Part shown: piece after piece, positions 24,139-34,194 of the stretch | How positions within the stretch are numbered: the first letter of the stretch is position 1 | How the letters are laid out: each line of letters starts with the position of its first letter | DNA from: an uncultured Olleya sp. | Lineage (GTDB): Bacteria > Bacteroidota > Bacteroidia > Flavobacteriales > Flavobacteriaceae | Direction of reading: 5' to 3' | NCBI GenBank assembly: GCA_947503885.1 | Contig: CANNFD010000008.1 | Location: 1 to 64,000 of the forward strand | Length of the DNA: 64,000 bases | Translations under genes and position numbers: made by a program | The notes under the pieces: generated by a model | What the model was told of the DNA's origin: nothing | Seen by the model: only the letters and a program-made list of their open reading frames with translations | Databases searched by the model: none

Positions 24139-24939
24139 TTATAATGAAGCTAAAGCTCCTAATGTATAAAGTTGTTCTAATGTTGGAGACTCGCTTCCAC
24201 CAGCTGGTTCTAATGTAATACCAAATGCTTGCGACTGATTAGCATTTTCAAGCTTAAAAATCTTATTATCATCTTGTATAAAATCATCAATAGTCCCTAA
24301 ATTAGTAGGTGTTAACGGGTTTAAGGTCAATGACCATACTTGGTACACTTTGCCTTCTGGAGGTTCTGGTAGACCTTTTAAATCTAAGTACACTGTATCC
24401 TCCTTTTTGTCCCAATAGACCGTAGCATAAGCTCCCGGAGCTGCAGCTTGACCTTCTAATGGAATATTAATAATGCTCTTATCTCTAATAATATTAAGTA
24501 AATTTTTAGTTTCAGCTAGATCCGATTTTGAAGTTTCCATCTGGATTTCTAAAAAGTCTTTTTCAGTACTTACGGTTTGTATTTGATTTTCAAGTTCAGA
24601 TTTTTGGTTAATAGTCCAAATTAAACCTCCAGCTAAAACAACAGCTGCAGCCCAACCAGAATAATTAATCCATTTTGTTTTTGGCCTATTTAAACTAATA
24701 ACTTTACCATCTGTCGGACTGTTATCTAATCGTCCTTTAATAGTATTAAATTGAATGTCTTTTTTAGGAGCAACACTAGCAGTTAATTTTACAATTGCAG
24801 CTTCAATCTCTAAAACTTCTTTTAATAGTTCTGGGTGCTTTAACATTAAGTCATACACTTCTTTACTTTCTGTTTCAGAAAGTTGACCAGCAACGTAAAG
24901 TTCTAGTATACCTGAGTTTATGTAGTCGTTAATATTCAT
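24139..24939 (-). CDS. RskA-type anti-sigma factor
   Basis: A 266-residue anti-sigma factor. The N-terminal ~90 residues form a helical sigma-binding domain (NSGILELYVAGQLSETESKEVYDLM). One membrane helix lies at about 92-110 (WAAAVVLAGGLIWTI), then a coiled-coil stretch. The periplasmic C-terminus fits the RskA domain (GAYATVYWDKKEDTVYLDLKGLP, GKVYQVWSL). It holds the partner sigma factor inactive until a signal. The start is 1 bp downstream of the sigma stop, an almost overlapping pair. Confidence 0.9.
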   Translation of the reverse strand: MNINDYINSGILELYVAGQLSETESKEVYDLMLKHPELLKEVLEIEAAIVKLTASVAPKKDIQFNTIKGRLDNSPTDGKVISLNRPKTKWINYSGWAAAVVLAGGLIWTINQKSELENQIQTVSTEKDFLEIQMETSKSDLAETKNLLNIIRDKSIINIPLEGQAAAPGAYATVYWDKKEDTVYLDLKGLPEPPEGKVYQVWSLTLNPLTPTNLGTIDDFIQDDNKIFKLENANQSQAFGITLEPAGGSESPTLEQLYTLGALASL

Positions 24940-24940
24940 A

Positions 24941-25468
24941 TTATAATACTGCTTCTCTTAATTCTTTAATACAATTTCTATTTCTAGTCTTTATTGTGCC
25001 TATTGGCATATTTAACTCTTCCGAAGCTTCTTTTTGTGTAAACCCTTTAAAGTATAATAACTCAATAACTTCAATACATTTTTTAGCCAGCTTATCTACA
25101 AATTTTTTGATGCCAATAGCATCAGTACTGTCGTCTAAACTATCTTGTGATTGTATGATATCTACGAAGTAATCAGAGTTAAGGTTTTTTCCTTCATTTT
25201 TAAAAGATTTAGATCTAGTTTTATCTATTGCAGCGTTTCTTGCAATATTGATAAGCCAAGTAAAAAAACGCCCTTTTTTTACGTCATAACTATCAGATTT
25301 ATGCCAAGCTTTAACAAAAACATCCTGCATAACCTCCTCAGCAATAGCATGATCTCTAACAATATTATAAATAACACCATGCATGCTGTCTCTATACATA
25401 TTGTATAGTTTTTCAAACGCTTTTACGTCTTTGTTTTTAAACTGAATTACTAAATTATCTAAATCCAT
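24941..25468 (-). CDS. ECF-type RNA polymerase sigma factor
   Basis: A 175-residue ECF sigma factor. Region 2: HAIAEEVMQDVFVKAWHKSDSYD and GRFFTWLINIARNAAID. Region 4 HTH: KGFTQKEASEELNMPIGTIKTRNRNCIKELR. Its control partner is the RskA-type protein downstream. The close position to sodC, the DUF4331 genes and the receptor suggests, but does not prove, that these are in its regulon. Confidence 0.92.
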   Translation of the reverse strand: MDLDNLVIQFKNKDVKAFEKLYNMYRDSMHGVIYNIVRDHAIAEEVMQDVFVKAWHKSDSYDVKKGRFFTWLINIARNAAIDKTRSKSFKNEGKNLNSDYFVDIIQSQDSLDDSTDAIGIKKFVDKLAKKCIEVIELLYFKGFTQKEASEELNMPIGTIKTRNRNCIKELREAVL

Positions 25469-25506
25469 ATAAAAATTAATGTACTTGTAATGTATAACTT
25501 AATTGC

Positions 25507-25540
25507 AAAAAAAATCGCCCAAGAGCGATTTTTTTTTATA
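25507..25540 (-). terminator. Terminator of sodC
   Basis: AAAAAAAATCGC (25507-25518) pairs with GCGATTTTTTTT (25525-25536). Located between the sodC stop and the sigma-factor promoter region. Confidence 0.85.
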
Positions 25541-25554
25541 AATAGATAATTTTA

Positions 25555-26112
25555 TTATTCAATAATTCCACCACAACTTATTCTTCCACCAGCATCACCT
25601 GTTGGTTGTGTTGTAAAATCGTCAGTTCCAGAATGTACAATAATAGCTTTTCCTAAAACGTCTTTGTTTTTATCACCACATCCAATACACCACTCGTCAG
25701 TGATTAACATAATTGTAGCGTGTCCATTAGCATCGGCTTCTAAGTTACCAATGTCTCCTTTATGAAAACCTTCTTTGCTTCCCCATTTTCCGTGAGGTTG
25801 ACCAGTTGGGTTCCAGTGTCCACCTGTAGATTTTCCATCGTCAGAAGAGCAATCTGCTTTCTCATGGATATGTATAGCGTGTTTTCCTGGCTCTAAACCA
25901 CTGATCATTGCAGTAAATTTAACCTTACCATCCTCTTCTGTAAATACAGCATTTCCAGTAGTGTTACTTCCACTTTTTGATTCTAATTTTAGTTTAACTT
26001 TTTTAGCAGTTTCAGCAACAGTTTTAGTTGTTTCTGGTTGTGTTTTATCTTCTTTACAGCTTATAAATAAGCCAAAGGTTAATACTAGTACTAATAAAGA
26101 TATTTTTTTCAT
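25555..26112 (-). CDS. sodC: Cu/Zn superoxide dismutase, lipoprotein
   Basis: A 185-residue periplasmic superoxide dismutase that converts superoxide to peroxide and oxygen. The copper/zinc ligands are visible in HAIHIHEKADC, GGHWNP, HGKWGSKEGFHKGDIGNLEAD and IIVHSGTDDF, and the domain ends with GGRISCGGII. I chose the ATG at 26112 (MKKISLLVLVLTFGLFISC), which gives a lipoprotein signal; a start 18 codons earlier adds a poor N-terminus. An extra WCIGCGD cysteine pair is present. Confidence 0.92.
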   Translation of the reverse strand: MKKISLLVLVLTFGLFISCKEDKTQPETTKTVAETAKKVKLKLESKSGSNTTGNAVFTEEDGKVKFTAMISGLEPGKHAIHIHEKADCSSDDGKSTGGHWNPTGQPHGKWGSKEGFHKGDIGNLEADANGHATIMLITDEWCIGCGDKNKDVLGKAIIVHSGTDDFTTQPTGDAGGRISCGGIIE

Positions 26113-26177
26113 TTTATGTTTTTTTAGTGATTTTTTAAAGTTAAGCAGATAATTATGTATTTGCAAATTACTAACTA

Positions 26178-29100
26178 TTATTCTAAAGTAAATGTTTTAA
26201 TTTTATCTATGCCTTTAGTCATATTTATTTTTATAATAGACTGGTAATAAGGTTTAAAAGTGTCGTTAAAAAAGGTGTTTGTTTTTTCTAATGCTGTTTT
26301 TAAATCTGTTTTAGCATGTTCTAATAGTGTATTTTCAGTTATTGTCAAACCATTTTGTCTTGATCTAATATACCAATAAGCAGCGCCTAACCTGTCATTA
26401 ACACTAATGTCTAAAGTTTTTGTTATCCCTTGTCTTTTATCTTGTTTACCAACATAGCTATCAATAATTTCATCTATCTGTTTAATAATAGCTTTAGATG
26501 TTTTTATTTGATCCTTATACTTTTCTTTATCTAAATCGGTTAACTCTTTTTTATATTTTTCTGCCAACTTTTTATTTTCAACTAATTGTTTTGTGGCATC
26601 TGCAGCAATTTGACGCATATTTTCAACTTCTTTTAAAGCTGCATAAACAGCGTCAGTATTTTTAGTAGATAAGTCTAATCTTGGGTCTGGTGCTACTGTA
26701 ATCGTAGTTGTTGAGGTCTGATCGCCATACTCTAAAACAGCTTTGTAAATACCTGGTTTAACTTTAACACCACCAGTTTCTCGTTTTCTTTTTCTAATAG
26801 TTCTTGATGGTCTATCGCCTCCTTTTTCGTCCATATACCAAGTCCACTTATGTAAACCTTTGTCATCTGGCACTTTACGTTTTAAAGTCCTAATTAGCTT
26901 ATCGTCGTTATATAGTTTAAGAGAAATAGAATCCCAACCTGTTTTAGTTTGTTCCAAGTTGTCATTTATGTCGTCTGTAGTGTTGTCGGTTTCCTTTTTA
27001 TCTTCTTTCAAAACTTTTACAGGTGCAACATAGTAAGTAAATTGTGCCCCACGACCTCTGTTGTCTCCATGATACATCGCATCTGCACCAAATCTGCTTC
27101 CAGTTGGTTGTTGGTAAGCTGCTTGATAAGCAGTTGGAGGTGAGAAGAGTTGGATTTTATTATTTAGTAGTTGTTTGTTTTTAGCAATAGCACGTAACGG
27201 TCTAATGTCATCCAATATCCAAGCAGCACGTCCAAAGGTACCTATTACTAAATCATGTTCTCTAGGGTGAATCACTAAATCTTTTACAGATACAGTCGGG
27301 AATCCTTCTGTCCATTTTGTCCATTTGTCACCTGCATCAATCGAAACATATAACCCATCATCGGTCCCTAAAAACATTAGATTTGGTTCTTCTAAATCTT
27401 CAATAATCGCTAATGTGTAACTTTTTACATCATTTTGATCTACAATACGTTCCCATGTTTTTCCGTAATTGGAAGTTCGGTAAGCATACGGAGTGTAATT
27501 AAATCGTCGATAGTCATTTGCAATCAGCAAAGCTTCACCTTTATTTTTATTACTCGCTTTTATTTGGGCAATCCAACTACCTTTAGGTAATCCTTTTAAA
27601 TTATTAGAAACATCATCATAGGTTTGCCCACCGTTTTTAGTAATATGGACACGTCCATCATCAGTTCCAACCCAAAAGACTTCTTTTTCAATAAGTGACG
27701 GTTCGATAACCAAAATGGTACAATGGTTTTCTGCTCCGGTTGCATCCATTGTTAATCCACCACTTTCATGTTGTTTTAATTTTTCAGGATTGTTAGTGGT
27801 TAAATCTGGCGATATTATTGTCCAAGTTAATCCTTTGTCTGTCGATTTATGTACAAATTGACTACCAAAGTACACTGTGTTATTATCAAAAGGATCTATG
27901 TTAATGGCTGCATTCCAATTAAATCTTAATGATACATCTTTATCTGGGTGCGTTGGTTTTACAGTAAAATTATTTCCAGTTTGCCAGTCGTAATAGCTAA
28001 CAGAGCCTTGCTGACTCATAGTCCAACCGTATCGCGAATTATCTTTATCCGGTATTACATCAAAACCATCTCCAAAACTAATTTCTTGCCAATAACTATT
28101 ACGGATACCTTGCGCGCGCCAAACGTAAGCAGGACCTCTCCAAGAGCCATTATCTTGCATACCACCATAGACATTATATGGGTACTCATTATCCACATTA
28201 ATATGATAAAATTGTGCAACAGGTAAGTTGCCGACAAAACGCCAATTTTTACCACCATCTTTTGTAATATTTAATCCACCATCGTTTCCATCAATCATAA
28301 AATTACCATTTGTTGGATGGATCCACCAGGCATGATGGTCAGGATGGACACCATTATTGGCACCATAAGCAGGCATTAATTGTTTAAAATTTTTACCGCC
28401 ATCTTCACTAACATTTACATAGGTGTAGACAGTATAGACTCTGTTTTCATTTTCTGGGTCTACATATATTTCTGAGTAATAAAAAGGTCTATTTCCAATA
28501 TCACTTTTATCGTTTACTTTATGCCATTTAAACCCACCATCTTCACTTTTGTAAAGTGCATTTTTTTTAGCTTCGACTAGTGCGTAAATAATATTTGGTT
28601 TGTTGGCAGCAATTGCAACACCAATACGACCTAATTCTCCTTTAGGAAAACCTTCTTTTTCTGTGATTTTAGTCCAATTTTCACCACCATCATGTGTAAT
28701 ATGTAATCCAGAGCCTGTCCCTCCAGATTTAAAAAACCAAGGCTCACGCTTATGCTCCCAAAGGGTTGCTATTAGTTTATTAGGGTTTTTTGGATCCATA
28801 ACTAAATCTGCAGCACCAGTTTTATTATTAGCAAATAATATTTTATCCCAGGTTTTACCACCATCCATCGTTTTATAAATACCGCGTTCTGGATGTTCTC
28901 CCCATGGACTACCAATAGCAGCCACGTAAACAATATTTGGATTTGTTGGGTCAATTACCACACGATGGATATGTCTAGTTTTTTCTAAGCCCATAGATTT
29001 CCAGGTTTTTCCAGCATCTAAAGATTTATAGATTCCGTAACCGCCATTTAAACTATTTCTTGGGTTTCCTTCACCTGTACCAACCCAAATAACGCTTGGA

Positions 29101-29387
29101 TTGGATTGTTGTATTGCAACAGCACCAACAGATGCAGTCACTTCTTTATCAAAAATAGGGTCCCATTTTATGCCACCCGAAGTCGATTTCCATAAACCAC
29201 CAGAAGCTGTACCGACATACATAATATCAGGATTGCTTTGCACGACATCTATCGCGGTTACACGACCAGACATTCCGCCAGGTCCAATATTTCTAGGTTT
29301 CATGTTTTTGACTAATTCCATAGAAAATTCTTGCGAAAATGCTGTGAAACAGAAGAGTAGTAATAGGGTAAAAGGTAGTTTTTTCAT
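26178..29387 (-). CDS. Large secreted BNR/sortilin-like beta-propeller protein
   Basis: A 1069-residue exported protein with signal peptide (LPFTLLLLFCFTAFSQ). Residues 30-720 consist of many BNR/VPS10-type repeats (S-x-D-G-G-x-x-W, for example SLDAGKTWKSMG, TMDGGKTWDKI, THDGGENWTKI), forming one or two beta-propellers as in sortilin and xyloglucanases. The last ~300 residues hold a beta domain and a helical region (LAEKYKKELTDLDKEKYKD). Proteins of this kind are often annotated glycosyl hydrolases, but no catalytic residue can be pointed to here. Confidence 0.85.
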   Translation of the reverse strand: MKKLPFTLLLLFCFTAFSQEFSMELVKNMKPRNIGPGGMSGRVTAIDVVQSNPDIMYVGTASGGLWKSTSGGIKWDPIFDKEVTASVGAVAIQQSNPSVIWVGTGEGNPRNSLNGGYGIYKSLDAGKTWKSMGLEKTRHIHRVVIDPTNPNIVYVAAIGSPWGEHPERGIYKTMDGGKTWDKILFANNKTGAADLVMDPKNPNKLIATLWEHKREPWFFKSGGTGSGLHITHDGGENWTKITEKEGFPKGELGRIGVAIAANKPNIIYALVEAKKNALYKSEDGGFKWHKVNDKSDIGNRPFYYSEIYVDPENENRVYTVYTYVNVSEDGGKNFKQLMPAYGANNGVHPDHHAWWIHPTNGNFMIDGNDGGLNITKDGGKNWRFVGNLPVAQFYHINVDNEYPYNVYGGMQDNGSWRGPAYVWRAQGIRNSYWQEISFGDGFDVIPDKDNSRYGWTMSQQGSVSYYDWQTGNNFTVKPTHPDKDVSLRFNWNAAINIDPFDNNTVYFGSQFVHKSTDKGLTWTIISPDLTTNNPEKLKQHESGGLTMDATGAENHCTILVIEPSLIEKEVFWVGTDDGRVHITKNGGQTYDDVSNNLKGLPKGSWIAQIKASNKNKGEALLIANDYRRFNYTPYAYRTSNYGKTWERIVDQNDVKSYTLAIIEDLEEPNLMFLGTDDGLYVSIDAGDKWTKWTEGFPTVSVKDLVIHPREHDLVIGTFGRAAWILDDIRPLRAIAKNKQLLNNKIQLFSPPTAYQAAYQQPTGSRFGADAMYHGDNRGRGAQFTYYVAPVKVLKEDKKETDNTTDDINDNLEQTKTGWDSISLKLYNDDKLIRTLKRKVPDDKGLHKWTWYMDEKGGDRPSRTIRKRKRETGGVKVKPGIYKAVLEYGDQTSTTTITVAPDPRLDLSTKNTDAVYAALKEVENMRQIAADATKQLVENKKLAEKYKKELTDLDKEKYKDQIKTSKAIIKQIDEIIDSYVGKQDKRQGITKTLDISVNDRLGAAYWYIRSRQNGLTITENTLLEHAKTDLKTALEKTNTFFNDTFKPYYQSIIKINMTKGIDKIKTFTLE

Positions 29388-29482
29388 TTATGATAAATAT
29401 GTTTGCCTAAAGTTAATAAACAAATCTTAAATACATGTTAAGTCCAATAATTACAGTTAAAATTATCGTATTTTTATAGGGC

Positions 29483-30610
29483 ATGAAAAATAAAAAGAAC
29501 AACAGAAAAGGCTTCGTTTTTAAGCCCTATGAAGCACCTTCGCAATCACCTTTTGAAGCTCTTTTTGATATTTTTAAAGAGTTAATAACCCATACTTCAG
29601 GAGATTTTGACGAGGCTATAGATTGGCTTCGCGAATTAGATAAGGAATACAAATTAACGACTCCAGATTATACTATTGACGACTTTATAGAAGACTTAAA
29701 AGCTAAAGGTTATATACGTGAAGAAATTAAACCAGACGGAGAAAAAGGTGCTGCGATTACTGCAAAAACGGAACGTGCGATCAGACAATCTGCATTAGAC
29801 CAAATTTTTGGAAATATTAAGCGAAGCGGTTCAGGTAACCATAAAAGTAAAGGTATTGGAATAGGAGATGAGCATACAGGCGATTTTAGAAACTACCAAT
29901 TTGGAGACAATTTGGATAAAGTGTCCATGACAGAAAGCTTACGTAACGCTCAAATTAATCATGGAATTGGCGATTTTAATTTAACTGAAGACGATTTAGT
30001 GGTCGAGGAAACCACACATAAATCACAAATGAGTACCGTGTTAATGATTGATATTAGTCACAGTATGATTTTATATGGCGAAGATAGGATTACACCTGCC
30101 AAAAAAGTAGCTATGGCTTTAGCCGAATTAATTACAACTCGATATCCAAAAGACACTTTAGATATTTTGGTTTTTGGTAATGATGCTTGGCCTATAAAAA
30201 TTAAAGATTTACCCTATTTAAATGTTGGCCCATACCATACAAACACAGTTGCAGGATTACAATTAGCAATGGATTTGTTAAGACGAAAACGTAATACCAA
30301 CAAACAAATTTTTATGATAACGGATGGTAAACCAAGTTGCCTAAGATTGCCCGATGGGACCTATTATAAAGACAGTAATGGATTAAACCCTTACATCACT
30401 AATAAATGTTATGCACAAGCACAACAAGCCAGAAAATTACACATACCCATTACTACGTTTATGATTGCGCAAGACCCTTATTTGATGCAATTTGTAGAAG
30501 AATTTACGCATGCCAATCAAGGAAAAGCCTTTTACACAGGTTTGAAAGGATTGGGCGAAATGATTTTTGAAGATTACGAAACCAATAGAAAAAAGAGAAT
30601 TAAAGGATAA
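29483..30610 (+). CDS. VWA domain protein, partner of MoxR-type ATPase
   Basis: A 375-residue cytoplasmic protein. The von Willebrand A domain (about 180-370) has the metal-adhesion site DISHS near residue 190, then the TxxD part (FMITDGKPS). The first 180 residues are charged and helical. It is followed after 86 bp by an AAA+ ATPase of the magnesium-chelatase/MoxR type; such pairs act together as ATP-driven chaperone or metal-insertion complexes (family knowledge). The exact client is unknown. Confidence 0.88.
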   Translation: MKNKKNNRKGFVFKPYEAPSQSPFEALFDIFKELITHTSGDFDEAIDWLRELDKEYKLTTPDYTIDDFIEDLKAKGYIREEIKPDGEKGAAITAKTERAIRQSALDQIFGNIKRSGSGNHKSKGIGIGDEHTGDFRNYQFGDNLDKVSMTESLRNAQINHGIGDFNLTEDDLVVEETTHKSQMSTVLMIDISHSMILYGEDRITPAKKVAMALAELITTRYPKDTLDILVFGNDAWPIKIKDLPYLNVGPYHTNTVAGLQLAMDLLRRKRNTNKQIFMITDGKPSCLRLPDGTYYKDSNGLNPYITNKCYAQAQQARKLHIPITTFMIAQDPYLMQFVEEFTHANQGKAFYTGLKGLGEMIFEDYETNRKKRIKG

Positions 30611-30635
30611 TTAATAACTGTTCGCCATTAGGTAT

Positions 30636-30692
30636 TAGCTTTTAGCTCCATAATGAGTTAGCTAAAAACCAAGAGCAAACAGCTAAAAGCTA
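30636..30692. repeat. Inverted repeat between VWA and ATPase genes
   Basis: TAGCTTTTAGCT (30636-30647) is the exact complement of AGCTAAAAGCTA (30681-30692); a third variant, TTAGCTAAAAACC, lies between. It would form a hairpin in the operon message just before the ATPase start and could lower or separate expression. Confidence 0.5.
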
Positions 30693-30696
30693 TAAA

Positions 30697-32163
30697 ATGA
30701 AAATAAAAAATATAAAGACTTTAGGCGAATTAAAAAAAGCCGGATATAAAAGTAAATCTATTAAAGACGAGTTAAGAGATAATTTAATAGTGAAAATAAA
30801 AAGTAAAACTACTGCTTTTGAAGGTGTGCACGGTTACGAAAACACGGTAATTCCAGAATTGGAACGTGCTATTTTATCTAGACATAATATTAATTTTTTA
30901 GGATTACGTGGACAAGCAAAAACCCGTTTAGCACGATTAATGCTAAATTTGTTAGATGAATATATACCAGTGGTGGAAGGGTCAGAGATTAATGACGATC
31001 CACTACTACCAATCTCACGTTTTGCAACGGAATTGATTGCAGAAAAAGGAAATGATACACCAATTATTTGGCTTCATAGAAGCGATCGTTTTGCAGAGAA
31101 GTTAGCAACACCTGATGTAACTGTTGCAGATATTATTGGTGACGTAGACCCAATTAAAGCAGCTAATTTAAAACTAAGTTATGCAGATGATCGTGTGATA
31201 CATTACGGAATGATACCTCGAGCTAACCGTTGCATATTTGTAATTAACGAGTTGCCAGATTTACAAGCCAGAATACAAGTCGCATTATTTAATATTTTAC
31301 AAGAAGGCGATATCCAAATTAGAGGATTTAAATTACGCTTACCATTAGATATACAGTTTGTGTTTACAGCAAACCCTGAAGATTATACAAATAGAGGAAG
31401 CATAGTAACACCTTTAAAAGACAGAATTGGCTCACAGATCTTAACGCATTATCCAACAGATATTGAAACAGCTAAAACAATAACACAACAAGAAGCTAAG
31501 TCAGATATAAGACAAAAACAAAATATACATGTGCCTGAATTAGCAAAAGATTTGTTGGAACAAATAGTGTTTGAAGCTAGAGAAAGTGATTTTATTGACG
31601 AGAAAAGTGGTGTAAGTGCACGTTTAAGTATTACAGCTTTTGAAAACTTATTAAGCACAGCCGAGCTTAGAACTTTAAAAAACGATGAGGAAACCACAAC
31701 TGTTAGACTATCTGACTTTTTAGGTATTATTCCTGCAATTACAGGTAAAGTAGAATTGGTTTATGAAGGCGAACAGGAAGGCGCAGCACAAGTCGCTTAT
31801 AATTTAATTGGAGAAGCTGTCAAGACTTTGTTTCCTGAATTTTTTCCTAAGATAGAAAAACTTAAAAAGCAAGAGGAAGAAAGCCCTTATGATGATATTG
31901 TCTCTTGGTTTTTTAACTACTCTGAAGGTTTTGAGTTATTAGATAGTTTACGTGATAAAGAATACAAAGCCTTATTAGATGCAGTGTCCCCTTTAGATGA
32001 TTTATTAGGTAAACATCAACCAAAATTAACAAAGCAAGAAAGCTATTTTGTAAAGGAGTTTGTGCTATGGGCTTTGGTAGAGTATAAGCAATTAAGTAAA
32101 TATAGATTTACAGAAGGGATTCAGTTTAAAGACCCGTATGGTAGTTTTATTAGTGGATTATAA
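30697..32163 (+). CDS. MoxR/magnesium-chelatase-type AAA+ ATPase
   Basis: A 488-residue AAA+ ATPase. Walker A is the variant GLRGQAKTR (about 68-76), Walker B sits in CIFVINELPDL and sensor 1 in FVFTANPEDYTNRG. A lid and C-terminal helical region follow, with QEGDIQIRGFKLRLP. This is the usual partner of the VWA gene upstream, by analogy with BchI/BchD and MoxR/VWA pairs. Ends before a bidirectional terminator. Confidence 0.88.
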   Translation: MKIKNIKTLGELKKAGYKSKSIKDELRDNLIVKIKSKTTAFEGVHGYENTVIPELERAILSRHNINFLGLRGQAKTRLARLMLNLLDEYIPVVEGSEINDDPLLPISRFATELIAEKGNDTPIIWLHRSDRFAEKLATPDVTVADIIGDVDPIKAANLKLSYADDRVIHYGMIPRANRCIFVINELPDLQARIQVALFNILQEGDIQIRGFKLRLPLDIQFVFTANPEDYTNRGSIVTPLKDRIGSQILTHYPTDIETAKTITQQEAKSDIRQKQNIHVPELAKDLLEQIVFEARESDFIDEKSGVSARLSITAFENLLSTAELRTLKNDEETTTVRLSDFLGIIPAITGKVELVYEGEQEGAAQVAYNLIGEAVKTLFPEFFPKIEKLKKQEEESPYDDIVSWFFNYSEGFELLDSLRDKEYKALLDAVSPLDDLLGKHQPKLTKQESYFVKEFVLWALVEYKQLSKYRFTEGIQFKDPYGSFISGL

Positions 32164-32179
32164 AACAGTTAAATCATAT

Positions 32180-32215
32180 AAAAAAAGCAACTTCAATTTG
32201 AAGTTGCTTTTTTTT
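32180..32215. terminator. Bidirectional terminator
   Basis: AAAAAAGCAACTTCAA (32181-32196) pairs with TTGAAGTTGCTTTTTT (32198-32213); it separates the convergent ATPase and PepSY genes. Confidence 0.9.
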
Positions 32216-32225
32216 AGTATTTAGC

Positions 32226-32789
32226 TTAACTATTAGACATTCTTTTTTTATTCTTTTTAATTTGTTTTGGTTTTAACCATAATATAAATCCACTAAACGA
32301 AATAAATAATAAACCAAGTCCAATTACTGTAGAATAAAATAATTTTAAAGGTTTAATTTCTAAATTAAGTAAATAATCTACAATAGAACCATCGTGAATC
32401 ATTTCAATAAAATCGGCTGTTCTTGTTTTTTCAGACACCACTTTACCTGTGTAACAATCTATTTGTAACTCGGTAAAATGATTTTCAAATCTAACTTTAG
32501 CTATTCCTTTTCCTGGTCTATAATCAATTCTGTTTATTTGATTAGAAAGTTGAAGGCTGTCTATATATTTGATGGCGTTTTGTTCAATTTCATTTAAAGA
32601 AATTAAAGCCCTATTGTTTGATACGACTCGTTCTGTAGAAGGTTTAAAACCTAATTGGTCCTTCCATGCTAACAATAGACCAGTAGCACTCATTACAACT
32701 ATAAATAGTAATAAGGATGTTGCGACCACGCTGTGTGTTTTCCGATACCAACGTGCAGATTTTGCAAGGTTTTTATTCTTCTTTTTCAT
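32226..32789 (-). CDS. PepSY-domain membrane protein
   Basis: A 187-residue membrane protein with a helix at about 12-35 (HSVVATSLLLFIVVMSATGLLLAWK) and another at 155-177 (FYSTVIGLGLLFISFSGFILWL), enclosing a PepSY-like periplasmic domain. It resembles the PepSY-associated TM proteins linked to iron or other metal reduction. The ATG at 32789 (MKKKNKNLAKSARWYRKTHS) is preferred over one six codons upstream. Single gene. Confidence 0.82.
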   Translation of the reverse strand: MKKKNKNLAKSARWYRKTHSVVATSLLLFIVVMSATGLLLAWKDQLGFKPSTERVVSNNRALISLNEIEQNAIKYIDSLQLSNQINRIDYRPGKGIAKVRFENHFTELQIDCYTGKVVSEKTRTADFIEMIHDGSIVDYLLNLEIKPLKLFYSTVIGLGLLFISFSGFILWLKPKQIKKNKKRMSNS

Positions 32790-32906
32790 GGTAAATAATA
32801 AACACACAATCTAAAGATTTCATTAACTAACAAATCTTAAAAGTTAGTTAATTTTAAACTGGAGTATTTAATAAAAAAATAAGTGTGTTATAATTAAATG
32901 TAAGTT

Positions 32907-34118
32907 TTAAACCAGTTTAGTGACCACCTGAACGTCACTGTGCAAAGTTCTGTGGACAGGACATTTGTTTGCAATTGTAAGTATGCGTTCTTTTTGCTTA
33001 TCGTCTAAATTACCTATAAGTTTAATTTCTCTGTTAAAGGTATCCGTTTTGACTGTTTTATTTTCTCCATTTTCTACAATTTGGCTGTCAACTTTAGTAT
33101 GTGAGGTATGTACTTCAACATTTTCAAGATACCATTTTTTTCTTTTAGCATACATTTGAATAGTCATTGCGGTACATGCCGATAATCCTGCTGAAACAAG
33201 CTCATATGGTGATGGGCCAAAATTATTTCCTCCAAAACTTACAGGCTCGTCAGCCAACATGTTATGACTCCCAATTTTCATTTGTGTAGTAAAACCATCC
33301 TCAGCATCTAAACTAGCAACAGCTTGATGAGATGTAGAGATTGCTTCCGTTTTAGGAATAGAAATATAGCGTTTTGCCCAATTAGCAATCACATTACCAA
33401 CATAAAGTGAGTCTTCGGGTTTTGATAATAAATGGTCTGCGCCATCAATGGATACAAAACTTTTTGGATGTCTTGCTGCAACGTAAATTTCTTCTGCATT
33501 AACAATTCCTACAATTCTATCTTGTGGAGAGTGCATTACTAATAGTGCTTTTCGTAAATTTTGTGCAACTTCAGGTAAGGACTTAGTCTCTATATCATCT
33601 AAAAACTGTTTTTTAATAGTAAATGGTCTTCCGCCAATATTAACGTTGGCTTTTCCAGTAGTTTTAATTTCGTCAATACTATTGTTTATTAAATGTTTGA
33701 CATGTTTTGGACTAGAAGGAGAGCCAATAGTTGCTATTGCATTTACAGACTCTATTAATGAAGCTGCAAATATAGACGCAGCACCACCTAAGGAATGTCC
33801 AACTAATAAGGTTGGAGCAGCATAGTTTTGTTTTAAATACTCTGAAGCGCTTATTAAATCTTCAACATTTCCAGAAAAGTTAGTGTTTTCAAATTCTCCA
33901 TCACTTTCACCAAGACCTGTAAAATCAAAACGTAATACACCAAACCCATTTGAGGTTAGCTCACGACTAATATTTTTAACTGCAGATAAATTTTTACTAC
34001 AAGTAAAGCAATGTGCGAATATGGCAAAATTATGAGGGTGTTGATTAATAGGAAGCTCTAAACGTCCAACTAATTGTTGACCTTTAGAATTTGTAAAATT
34101 TATTTTTTGAATATTCAT
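32907..34118 (-). CDS. Alpha/beta hydrolase-OsmC fusion protein
   Basis: A 403-residue two-domain protein. Residues 1-255 are an alpha/beta hydrolase: nucleophile elbow GHSLGG near residue 108, acid region SPQDRIVG and histidine in DGADHLL. Residues 265-403 are an OsmC/Ohr-like domain with GPSPYELVSAGLSACTAM and a second cysteine in ANKCPVHRTL, as used for peroxide reduction. This fusion is known in bacteria. It probably handles hydroperoxides or their esters; the substrate is not known. Confidence 0.9.
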   Translation of the reverse strand: MNIQKINFTNSKGQQLVGRLELPINQHPHNFAIFAHCFTCSKNLSAVKNISRELTSNGFGVLRFDFTGLGESDGEFENTNFSGNVEDLISASEYLKQNYAAPTLLVGHSLGGAASIFAASLIESVNAIATIGSPSSPKHVKHLINNSIDEIKTTGKANVNIGGRPFTIKKQFLDDIETKSLPEVAQNLRKALLVMHSPQDRIVGIVNAEEIYVAARHPKSFVSIDGADHLLSKPEDSLYVGNVIANWAKRYISIPKTEAISTSHQAVASLDAEDGFTTQMKIGSHNMLADEPVSFGGNNFGPSPYELVSAGLSACTAMTIQMYAKRKKWYLENVEVHTSHTKVDSQIVENGENKTVKTDTFNREIKLIGNLDDKQKERILTIANKCPVHRTLHSDVQVVTKLV

Positions 34119-34194
34119 GTTATAAAATTTATTATTCAGTCGAAAAAAAGAATCAAACCTTTTATTCGAAAAACTAAATTGTTACTAGTATTGT

